This document shows positions 1-5,260 of a stretch of DNA of 5,637 nucleotides, piece after piece. Each line of letters starts with the position of its first letter. Position 1 is the stretch's first letter. The notes beneath the pieces were generated by a model, which saw nothing but the letters and a program-made list of their open reading frames with translations, did no database searches and was not told where the DNA came from. The translations under genes and the position numbers were made by a program. The stretch comes from Clostridia bacterium (GTDB lineage Bacteria; Bacillota_A; Clostridia; Lachnospirales; Lachnospiraceae): contig JAAYYM010000340.1 in assembly GCA_012515365.1 (NCBI GenBank), positions 1 through 5,637 of the forward strand, given 5' to 3'.

Positions 1-638
1 TAGCGATACAGATTTACATCCAGATAGTACATTGTTTTTACAAATGGCAGCGGTTCAAATACAAACAGATTATCCACATAAAATGTATGTTGAGGAAGCT
101 GCAGGGCACATTCACGCAGCATGTTCGTGCGGTAAATAACGGAATGCATCAAAATATACTGTCCAGGCAGAAAATGCTTTACTTCATTCCATGTAAATAC
201 TTGTTCACGTGGCAATGCTGTCCGATACGTCATGACCTTCTTCTTTTTCATGCCGTCCTTCTCATATACAAAATTACATACCATCATATCTGGAGCAGAC
301 TGCTGCTCGATCAGTTCCTTAAGTTTTGACAGCAACTGTTCATACGCTTCATCTTTCACCCAGTCATCACTGTCTACAACTTTAAAATAAAGACCTGTTG
401 CATTGGCCAGCCCGGTATTAACTGCTTCTCCATGTCCACCATTTTCCTGATGGATTGCGCGCACGATTGTCGGATATTTTTTCTCATATTCATCTGCAAT
501 CGTAGCTGTACGGTCAGATGAACCATCATCAATGACTAAAATTTCAACATCATCACCGCCAGGGAGCAGTGAATTGATGCAATGTTCCATATATGCTTCT
601 GAATTATAGCAGGGAATCGCTATTGATAATACCTTCAT
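1..638 (-). CDS. Family 2 glycosyltransferase, 3' end cut off by window edge
   Basis: An open frame of 212 codons starts at the ATG at 638-636 and runs off the left edge without a stop, so the C terminus is missing. The protein begins MKVLSIAIPCYNSEAYM, the first beta strand of a GT-A fold. It has a nucleotide-binding VIDDGSSDRT at about residues 35-44, ENGGHGEAVNTG at about 65-76, and the metal-binding DXD-type motif VDSDDW at 88-93. These are hallmarks of GT2 enzymes, which move a sugar from a nucleotide-sugar donor to an acceptor on the cytoplasmic side of the membrane. YVDNLF near residue 188 may fill the place of the acidic ED motif seen in many relatives. The start is fixed by AGGAGGAG (645-652) six bases upstream. 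Donor and acceptor cannot be told; surface polysaccharide or flagellin glycosylation are guesses. The family call is firm, the substrate unknown. Confidence 0.9.
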   Translation of the reverse strand, partial: MKVLSIAIPCYNSEAYMEHCINSLLPGGDDVEILVIDDGSSDRTATIADEYEKKYPTIVRAIHQENGGHGEAVNTGLANATGLYFKVVDSDDWVKDEAYEQLLSKLKELIEQQSAPDMMVCNFVYEKDGMKKKKVMTYRTALPREQVFTWNEVKHFLPGQYILMHSVIYRTNMLRECALQLPQHTFYVDNLFVFEPLPFVKTMYYLDVNLYR

Positions 639-644
639 CTAAAA

Positions 645-652
645 CTCCTCCT
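645..652 (-). promoter_or_regulatory. Shine-Dalgarno of the glycosyltransferase gene
   Basis: The minus strand reads AGGAGGAG six bases before the ATG at 638. It decides the start of the glycosyltransferase frame. Confidence 0.8.
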
Positions 653-667
653 AAATTAAGTTCTCTA

Positions 668-696
668 AATATACCATCTTTCTCTGTGAATTCCTA
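668..696 (-). promoter_or_regulatory. Candidate extended -10 promoter for the glycosyltransferase
   Basis: On the minus strand, TATATT (668-673) is preceded directly by TGG (674-676), giving the extended -10 form TGnTATAAT-like. At 17-base spacing the -35 position (691-696) reads TAGGAA, a poor match to TTGACA, as is tolerated for extended -10 promoters. The predicted start near 661 leaves a leader of about 23 bases containing the Shine-Dalgarno. This is a motif-based inference. No terminator is visible between mutY and this site, so read-through from mutY is also possible. Confidence 0.4.
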
Positions 697-726
697 GTGA
701 CATTCATCATAAATATGTTCTGAATC

Positions 727-784
727 CATGGTAAGTATTTCTTTGTATCATAGGTATTGCTTAATTTCATGATAAGTATTTCTT
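727..784. repeat. 17-base direct repeat at the 3' end of mutY
   Basis: The plus-strand segments 727-743 and 768-784 agree at 16 of 17 positions (CATGrTAAGTATTTCTT), offset by 41 bases. The right copy covers the last codons and stop of mutY; the left copy lies in the gap before the glycosyltransferase gene. It looks like a partial duplication of the mutY end. No mobile element is attached to it. Confidence 0.6.
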
Positions 785-1939
785 GAATTGCGCAAAAGCT
801 GTAGGAAGAGCATATTGCTGTATAATCGTAGATTTATCTGCAAACGTACCTATACGAGCTTCCTCATCTGATTGATTAAGCTCTGACTGGCTTAACTGTG
901 CAATTTTAACCGCGTATACTCGCATTCTCCACTCTCGATGTGTAAAAATGTGTTTGGCGTCTTCTTTTCGCTCCACATGCAATGCCATAAATCCAAGAGC
1001 TTCCACATACTCAATCACTTCCTGTTCCGATAAACTTCCCTTTGCATTCGGGAACTCGTATAACCCGGCTAATAATCCCTTTTTCCCTCTTTTATATAAG
1101 AGTGCCTCTTGGTCATCCATGATGAGTATCACAGTCATATCTTCAATGACTCTTGGTTTTTTTTGCGTTTTCACAGGCAATTCTGTATAGCACTGATGAT
1201 TTGCCGCATAGCATTGTTCCTTAAGCGGACATTGGTCACATCTTGGATCACCGTTTGGGACACAGACCAAAGCACCTAGTTCCATGAGTGCCTGATTCAA
1301 AATGCCGGGCACATTTTCTTTTTCATTTGAGATTTCTAAAAGCAGCGCTCTAAGTTCATTTTCTACACGTTTGCGTACGGCAGGTTTCATTATGTCATCA
1401 TAATCACCTCTTAAACGCGCCAGTACACGTAGTACATTTCCATCAACAGCAGGCTCTCTTAAAGAAAAAGCAATCGAACCAATGGCTCCTGCCGTATAAG
1501 TACCGATCCCGGGCAACCGTAATAATTCTTCATAGCTCCCCGGCATCTCACCGCCATAGTCAGCCATGATCAGTTGTGCAGCACGCTTCAGATTTCTTGC
1601 CCGATTGTAATAGCCAAGACCTTCCCAGAGCTTTAGTAATTCTTCCTCTTCTATTTCAGAAAGACTGCCAATATCCGGCAGTCTTTTCATAAATCTCGCA
1701 TAGTATTCTTTTACAGCTTCCACACGCGTCTGCTGTAGCATAATTTCTGAAATCCAAACACGATACGGTGTAATCTGCTTTCTCCATGGCAATACTCGGG
1801 CGTTGCTCTTATACCACTTCATAAGTGGTACTGACAAGCGTTGTAATTGCGCTGTATCAATATCAACGTTCATTTCTGATTCTAATTTCATTTCTGACTT
1901 TAACTTCATTCTCAGTTTTACTTTCTTTTGAGAGCACAC
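767..1939 (-). CDS. mutY: Adenine DNA glycosylase MutY
   Basis: MutY removes adenine mispaired with 8-oxoguanine, the last step of the GO oxidative-damage repair pathway. In the 390-residue reading the catalytic helix SEIMLQQT holds the Glu at 65. The helix-hairpin-helix LPGIGTYTAGAI spans 142-153, and VDGNVLRVL has the catalytic Asp at 166. Four cluster cysteines (226, 234, 237, 243; spacing 7-2-5) bind 4Fe-4S. A NUDIX-like 8-oxoG recognition domain covers about 264-388, with FTH at 332-334 where relatives have FSH. The start is uncertain. The coordinates give the longest frame, from a GTG only 12 bases after the upstream stop, but no candidate start has a good Shine-Dalgarno. In-frame ATGs lie at 1909, 1891 and 1873; comparison with the family, whose N termini begin shortly before the WYxxNARxLPW block, favours 1873. 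It is probably the last gene of the flaG-flagellin-DUF1653 row. Confidence 0.95.
   Translation of the reverse strand: MCSQKKVKLRMKLKSEMKLESEMNVDIDTAQLQRLSVPLMKWYKSNARVLPWRKQITPYRVWISEIMLQQTRVEAVKEYYARFMKRLPDIGSLSEIEEEELLKLWEGLGYYNRARNLKRAAQLIMADYGGEMPGSYEELLRLPGIGTYTAGAIGSIAFSLREPAVDGNVLRVLARLRGDYDDIMKPAVRKRVENELRALLLEISNEKENVPGILNQALMELGALVCVPNGDPRCDQCPLKEQCYAANHQCYTELPVKTQKKPRVIEDMTVILIMDDQEALLYKRGKKGLLAGLYEFPNAKGSLSEQEVIEYVEALGFMALHVERKEDAKHIFTHREWRMRVYAVKIAQLSQSELNQSDEEARIGTFADKSTIIQQYALPTAFAQFKKYLS
1874..1909 (-). repeat. 18-base in-frame tandem repeat at the mutY 5' end
   Basis: Two adjacent 18-base units (1892-1909 and 1874-1891) match at 15 of 18 positions and encode MKLKSE and MKLESE. 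The next ATG, at 1873, would open a third, diverged unit (MNVDID), and a degenerate copy encoding VKLR precedes them. Each unit begins with an ATG, so a copy-number change would add or remove start codons without shifting frame. Confidence 0.7.
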
Positions 1940-1951
1940 TTTAAGCTTTGT

Positions 1952-2557
1952 TTATCGAAGTCGGTTGCACTCATACTTTTCCAGCGTAGACAGGCAATAT
2001 TTGATGTCATCATATCTCTCTTCAAGTGTCCCCTCTTTCAACTCAACATCCATAGAGGCGGCCATCGTATTAAGCATATGTTCGTCTACTTTATTACGCA
2101 GCATCACAAGGATTTCCAGCTTTTCTTCATAGGTACCAGCATCAAGGAACCGCATCAATCCTGCATCGATGTCCTCTTCCTTAACGTTCGATCTTAGCTC
2201 CTCTGATAATTTAGCGTTTACAAATTTCTGATTTTCTGATTCATCATTTGATGTCGAGGATTCAGTCTGTTCCTGTTTGGATTCGTTTCTAGCTCTGACC
2301 GGCTGTTTTTCCTCTCTTGTACCCTGAAAATCCACTTTGGTGAAACGGTATCTATGCTTCTCATCCGGGTATTTATTACGATCCACTTCACTCATAAAAT
2401 TACTAAGCGTTCTGGTATAAGTCTTATTATCCCCATATAAAGCAGTGTATACAACAAACAGCTCTCCTGTTTCCTCATGTTCAGCGACTGCTCGAACCTG
2501 ATAGTACTCTCCTTTAAAATGCTGATAAATTTCATAGTCTTTTGGTATTTCTCTCAT
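1952..2557 (-). CDS. DUF1653 domain protein with helical C-terminal extension
   Basis: This is a 201-residue protein without a signal peptide or membrane segment. Residues about 10-75 (IYQHFKGEYYQV, VVYTALYG, FMSEVDRNKYP) match the DUF1653 pattern, a small beta-rich domain of unknown function that resembles a stand-alone binding module. A charged, Ser/Glu/Gln-rich linker (about 80-112) follows, then a predicted helical region (113-201) with LMRFLDAGTYEEKLEIL. A stand-alone DUF1653 protein is usually only about 70-80 residues, so the extension is notable; I believe similar tails occur in Lachnospiraceae, from memory only. The ATG at 2557 is chosen because GGAAAG lies eight bases upstream. A GTG at 2566 would add three residues but has poorly spaced signals. 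It sits 30 bases after flagellin and just before mutY, probably co-transcribed. Its role is unknown. Confidence 0.8.
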   Translation of the reverse strand: MREIPKDYEIYQHFKGEYYQVRAVAEHEETGELFVVYTALYGDNKTYTRTLSNFMSEVDRNKYPDEKHRYRFTKVDFQGTREEKQPVRARNESKQEQTESSTSNDESENQKFVNAKLSEELRSNVKEEDIDAGLMRFLDAGTYEEKLEILVMLRNKVDEHMLNTMAASMDVELKEGTLEERYDDIKYCLSTLEKYECNRLR

Positions 2558-2587
2558 AGGTCTCACTTTCCGTCAATTTACTACTTA

Positions 2588-3355
2588 CTAAAATTTAAAT
2601 AATCCCAAAACAGAATTTGCTTCCTGCTCCATTTTCTGCTTCTGCATCATAGTCTGATAGTCCTCAATAACTTCATTTTTCTTCTGTTCTGAAATTGCTT
2701 TTGGCATATCGAGATCCTCGATCCTGCTCTGTGCTGATGTCGTATTCTGTGATGCATAATTATTATAATTGTATACATGCTCAAGAGCATTGGTGGATGC
2801 GCCGCCTTCACTTCTTGCTGCACTGATTTTATCAATCGCTGTCTGGATCCTGTTGATGTCAAACTCTCCGGTCACATTATAGCCATCGATTCCAAGTGCT
2901 TCAAGTGATGCATTTGCCATCTTAATCGACTGTCCCGTTCCATCAGGATTTGTCGCCATATCCATAGATGCCATACTTCCATCGATCAGCTTCATTGTAT
3001 TGTATTCCGTATTGGATGCGGTCTCTTTGATTCCACTCATCAGCTGATCAATCTCTTTTTGCATAGCACTCAGATCGCTTCCTGAATTCAGGCCATTTGA
3101 TGCTTTAACGCTGATTTCGTAAATGCGCTGCAAATTCTCACCGATTCCGGCAAGTGCTCCGTCTGCAATGTTAAGTGCTCCGATTCCAGATCTGGCGTTT
3201 TGCCCTCCAACATCGAGACCACTTTTTTGTTCCTTCATTTTCTCGGCAATCGCAAGACCTGCTGCATCATCTGCTGCTCTGTTAATGCGCTTTCCGCTTG
3301 ATATCTGTGCGTACTGATTATTTAATTGACTTCCTATACTAGATATTCCTGCCAT
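2588..3355 (-). CDS. Short flagellin lacking the N-terminal D0 segment
   Basis: A 255-residue flagellin-family protein. The N-terminal D1 helix carries ISSGKRINRAADDAAGLAI (18-36), then LQRIYEISVKASNG (75-88), DLSAMQKEIDQLM (94-106) and the NTEYNTMKLIDG beta hairpin (115-126). The C-terminal helix holds the AQSRIEDLDM block (208-217), and the protein ends NSVLGLFKF, like the canonical SVLQLL end. There is little between the two conserved ends, so the variable D2/D3 domains are absent. Usual flagellins begin with about 17 more residues (MRINHNI-type) before the LSSG block; here the frame starts MAGISSIGSQ. AGGAGG (3364-3369) lies eight bases before this ATG and an in-frame stop (the flaG TAA) lies just upstream, so the short start is genuine. 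Flagellins are exported by the flagellar type III system and polymerise into the filament. Whether this form does so is uncertain; a minor or junction-type subunit is an alternative. It follows the FlaG gene by 21 bases. Confidence 0.9.
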   Translation of the reverse strand: MAGISSIGSQLNNQYAQISSGKRINRAADDAAGLAIAEKMKEQKSGLDVGGQNARSGIGALNIADGALAGIGENLQRIYEISVKASNGLNSGSDLSAMQKEIDQLMSGIKETASNTEYNTMKLIDGSMASMDMATNPDGTGQSIKMANASLEALGIDGYNVTGEFDINRIQTAIDKISAARSEGGASTNALEHVYNYNNYASQNTTSAQSRIEDLDMPKAISEQKKNEVIEDYQTMMQKQKMEQEANSVLGLFKF

Positions 3356-3363
3356 AGCTTTAT

Positions 3364-3369
3364 CCTCCT
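3364..3369 (-). promoter_or_regulatory. Shine-Dalgarno of the flagellin gene
   Basis: AGGAGG on the minus strand is spaced eight bases from the flagellin ATG. It fixes the unusual short N terminus and implies strong translation. The GGA within it could also be a CsrA contact, since CsrA represses flagellin translation in Bacillus; that is inference. Confidence 0.8.
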
Positions 3370-3376
3370 TTTCACC

Positions 3377-3829
3377 TTAGACCTCAGTATCCATCAGGAT
3401 ACCTGAGAATGTATGAATCCGCTCTAACATTTTCTGCGTAGCCTCTGGCGGAATTTCACGTATGATTTCATCATTTGTAGCATCTGTAATTGTGATTGTC
3501 ACACGATTAATCTTTTCGTTAAATTCAAATTTAGCATTTGTATGGCTCGCTTTAATCCGATTATTTGCGTTTTCTACAGCTTTTTCTGTCATAACATCAT
3601 CGTATTTTTTTTGATTCTCTATCCGTTCTTTTAGGTCCTCTTCGTCGGTCTGCTTAATTCCCTGGCGGCTAAAATCACTCTTTTGACTGGCTGCAGACTT
3701 CGCTTTGTTATCTTTAACAACTTTGTCTGACGCCAGGCTTGCAGTGTCTGCTTTTCTGACTCCTGCAGGCTCCTTCAAAATGTTCTCAGCTGCATTCATA
3801 GATACGTTCTGAATTCCTTCCAAACTCAT
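3377..3829 (-). CDS. flaG: FlaG family protein
   Basis: A 150-residue soluble protein. Its first ~60 residues are low-complexity and rich in Ser, Ala and Lys. A charged helix follows (about 62-95), and then the conserved FlaG domain, about 100-150: KFEFNEKINRVTITITD, the signature IREIPPE (123-129) and a closing helix ending GILMDTEV. FlaG is a small flagellar accessory protein linked to filament length in several bacteria; its biochemical action is not well settled. The ATG at 3829 is chosen because a full GGAGGTGA (3835-3842) lies upstream with eight bases between GGAGG and the ATG. The GTG at 3838 and ATG at 3835 lie inside that site. It is the first gene after a strong promoter and precedes flagellin by 21 bases. 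The usual FlaG neighbours fliD and fliS are not in the window. Confidence 0.88.
   Translation of the reverse strand: MSLEGIQNVSMNAAENILKEPAGVRKADTASLASDKVVKDNKAKSAASQKSDFSRQGIKQTDEEDLKERIENQKKYDDVMTEKAVENANNRIKASHTNAKFEFNEKINRVTITITDATNDEIIREIPPEATQKMLERIHTFSGILMDTEV
3383..3407 (-). other. RNA hairpin in the last codons of flaG, upstream of flagellin
   Basis: In the mRNA, CTCA plus GTATCC pairs with GGATAC plus TGAG around a TGAT loop, giving ten base pairs with one bulged G. It lies within the final flaG codons and ends 13 bases before the flagellin Shine-Dalgarno. No T-tract follows, so it is not an intrinsic terminator. Plausible roles are 5' stabilisation of a processed flagellin transcript or tuning of flaG-to-flagellin coupling. 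The complementarity is seen directly; the role is inferred. Confidence 0.6.
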
Positions 3830-3834
3830 ACACA

Positions 3835-3847
3835 TCACCTCCGGTGA
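3835..3847 (-). promoter_or_regulatory. flaG Shine-Dalgarno inside a GGA-loop inverted repeat
   Basis: The minus strand reads TCACC-GGA-GGTGA, a perfect five-base-pair inverted repeat with a GGA triloop. The right arm and loop are exactly the GGAGGTGA Shine-Dalgarno. If folded, the hairpin would hide the ribosome binding site and present GGA in a loop, the arrangement recognised by CsrA/RsmA proteins. The inverted repeat is seen in the sequence; regulation is inferred, and the stem is short. Confidence 0.55.
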
Positions 3848-3868
3848 ATCGCCTAATCATCTAATTTA

Positions 3869-3897
3869 ATTGTACTCTATTTGTAGCTTTTTTTCAA
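3869..3897 (-). promoter_or_regulatory. Sigma-A-type promoter for the flaG operon
   Basis: The minus strand has TTGAAA (3892-3897) and TACAAT (3869-3874) separated by exactly 17 bases, with an A-rich spacer start. Each hexamer differs from the vegetative consensus by one base (TTGAAA) or one base (TACAAT). Transcription would begin near 3862, leaving a leader of about 33 bases. No sigma-28-type sequence (TAAA and GCCGATAA-like boxes) was seen, although the target is a flagellar gene pair. Confidence 0.75.
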
Positions 3898-3902
3898 TCA
3901 GA

Positions 3903-3956
3903 TATTTACAGATCGCAATGTGTATTTACAGTCACAATATTATTGGTTGTTTACAA
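3903..3956. repeat. TTTACA repeats upstream of the flaG promoter
   Basis: TATTTACAG occurs twice (3903-3911 and 3923-3931), 20 bases apart. A third TTTACA (3950-3955) lies within the palindromic TTGT-TT-ACAA (3947-3956). Between them sits CAATA-T-TATTG (3935-3945), a perfect short palindrome. The first repeat begins six bases upstream of the -35 box. Spacing of about two helical turns suits an activator bound on one face of the DNA. No known regulator box was recognised. Confidence 0.45.
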
Positions 3957-3973
3957 TGGACTTTCTGATGGAA

Positions 3974-4213
3974 TTAGAGTTCGTCTCGTAAATCATCAAT
4001 TTTCTGATTGCAAGCATTAATTTTATCAACATAGCTGCGCAGATCCTGTTCCGGTGCGTCTTTAAACAGTTCATAATATTTCTTTCCCAGACGGTAATAC
4101 TGCTCCTGGATCTTAATCTCTTCGGTTTTAATGTTTGCGTGTATTCTGGCTGTGCCTGTTAATTCCTTTGCCTTGTCTACCATATCCTGTACCATTTTCT
4201 GAAAATCATCCAT
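3974..4213 (-). CDS. Small helical protein of unknown function downstream of holA
   Basis: A 79-residue charged protein starting MDDFQKMVQDMVDKAKELTG. It looks almost wholly helical: heptad-like stretches occur in about 1-20, 30-50 (EEIKIQEQYYRLGKKYYELF) and 58-79 (LRSYVDKINACNQKIDDL). This suggests a coiled coil. There is no signal peptide, membrane segment or metal-binding cluster; it has a single Cys. The pattern resembles the helical front part of small zinc-ribbon proteins of Clostridia, but no ribbon is present, so this is only a resemblance. The ATG at 4213 is chosen because GGAGG (4222-4226) sits eight bases upstream. An earlier in-frame ATG at 4228 overlaps that site and lacks one of its own. 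It follows the holA stop by 17 bases and is probably co-transcribed with it. I do not recognise the gene. Confidence 0.72.
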   Translation of the reverse strand: MDDFQKMVQDMVDKAKELTGTARIHANIKTEEIKIQEQYYRLGKKYYELFKDAPEQDLRSYVDKINACNQKIDDLRDEL

Positions 4214-4230
4214 CTCTTTTTCCTCCATTT

Positions 4231-5226
4231 TTAATTTTTCACAAATTCTTTTGAACTATATCGTATAATCAGCATTTCCACACTGACAATATCGTTGAGT
4301 CGACCTGTTTTAACCTGTTCTTCTGCCATAACGCACTGCGTCAGTGCCTCCTTCAGCATACGACGCTTAAATTTAGCACTTTGAGCCATATACTTTCCGA
4401 GGAAATATTTTCTGATCCCGGTCTTTTGTGAAATCGTATCATTCCCGTGTCCTGCTGCCTTTAGTTCCTTTACCTGCAAGAGCAGATTAAACTGGCGGGC
4501 GATCAAGTATAAGATTCTCATCGGTGGCTCTTTTAATGCCAGAAGGTCTTTATAATAATCAAGTGCCTGCTTCTGCTTTTGCTCTGCCATACAATCGATC
4601 ATGTCAAAGATCTGATTGGTGATCACATTGGTGCATATCGCATCCACATCATCTCTTGAGACAATTTCCTCATCTCCCATATAGCAAATCAGTTTTTCCA
4701 GCTCTGTTGCTATATTTGACATGTCTGATCCTGTTTTTTGTAAAAAGTAATCCAAGGTATGTTCCTGAATGCGTTTTCCATCCTGATCCAGTGTCTTTGC
4801 GATCCAGCGTTTCAGAGTTTCATCTTCCTGATGTACCATCTCGACTACGCGTCCAGCAGCTGCGATGGCTTTGTAAAGCCGTCCTCTTTTATCAATCTCT
4901 TTTTCTACAAAGACAAATTTTGTGGTATCGGGTATTTGTTTCATATAGTCAGCCAGCGTATCATCTGATGTTTTGAACAATCCGCTGTTTTCAATGATGA
5001 TCAATCGATATTCCGCCATAAACGGCATAGTTTCCGCTAAATCAATCACTGCTTTGGTATTTAAATTATTCCCTTCAAAGTAGGTATAATTCATCGTATC
5101 ACCTTCTGCCGATAAAGCCTTTCTTAACTTATCGCGATACTGTCTTCGTAAATAATCTTCTTCTCCAAATAATAGATAAACCGGACTGTAGGTCTGATTC
5201 TTAATATCTGATAATATACTTTTCAT
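4231..5226 (-). CDS. holA: DNA polymerase III subunit delta
   Basis: At 331 residues the length is normal for the family. Delta is the clamp-loader subunit that opens the beta sliding clamp during replication. The N-terminal block PVYLLFGEEDYLRRQYRDKL (about 15-34) is the characteristic opening of the delta AAA+-like domain. It is followed by MNYTYFEGNNL, the LIIIENSGLF strand, and TKFVFVEKEIDKRGRLYKAI with the expected strand-plus-basic pattern. The middle part (SDMSNIATELEKLICY) matches the conserved delta segment before domain III. The C-terminal helical collar includes LYLIARQFNLLLQVKEL and the typical GRLNDIVSVEMLII near the end. Delta has no functional ATP site, so a missing Walker A is expected. 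AGAGG lies six bases before the ATG. It is preceded by an Ig-like protein gene rather than by comEC, a common neighbour in Firmicutes. Confidence 0.95.
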   Translation of the reverse strand: MKSILSDIKNQTYSPVYLLFGEEDYLRRQYRDKLRKALSAEGDTMNYTYFEGNNLNTKAVIDLAETMPFMAEYRLIIIENSGLFKTSDDTLADYMKQIPDTTKFVFVEKEIDKRGRLYKAIAAAGRVVEMVHQEDETLKRWIAKTLDQDGKRIQEHTLDYFLQKTGSDMSNIATELEKLICYMGDEEIVSRDDVDAICTNVITNQIFDMIDCMAEQKQKQALDYYKDLLALKEPPMRILYLIARQFNLLLQVKELKAAGHGNDTISQKTGIRKYFLGKYMAQSAKFKRRMLKEALTQCVMAEEQVKTGRLNDIVSVEMLIIRYSSKEFVKN

Positions 5227-5260
5227 GTCTATCCTCTCATACTGTTGTAAATCAGCCGTT

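Noticed and set aside
87..329. Plus-strand open frame of 80 codons
   Set aside because: It lies antisense inside the glycosyltransferase gene, which has strong family motifs and a ribosome binding site; the translation has no family pattern.
639..766. Possible terminator after mutY
   Set aside because: TATCAT/ATGATA can pair, but with only six AT-rich base pairs, a long loop and no T-tract.
948..1190. Plus-strand open frame antisense to mutY
   Set aside because: A shadow of the mutY frame with no ribosome binding site or recognisable domain.
1928..2197. Plus-strand open frame antisense to the DUF1653 gene
   Set aside because: Shadow frame; the opposite strand has a domain match and operon context.
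2647..2862. Minus-strand open frame of 71 codons in another frame of flagellin
   Set aside because: It overlaps the C-terminal flagellin coding sequence, which is well conserved, and its own product looks random.
3123..3317. Plus-strand open frame antisense to flagellin
   Set aside because: Shadow of the conserved N-terminal flagellin region.
3857..3973. Terminator for the holA unit, or a sigma-28 promoter for flaG
   Set aside because: No GC stem with a T-run follows the small gene, and no TAAA/GCCGATAA-like pair was found; the sigma-A-like promoter is far better.
4656..4976. Two overlapping plus-strand open frames antisense to holA
   Set aside because: Both are shadows of the holA frame and show no signal or domain.
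5227..5260. ACTGT/ACAGT inverted repeat near the holA ribosome binding site
   Set aside because: Only five base pairs with a loop of more than 20 bases, expected by chance.
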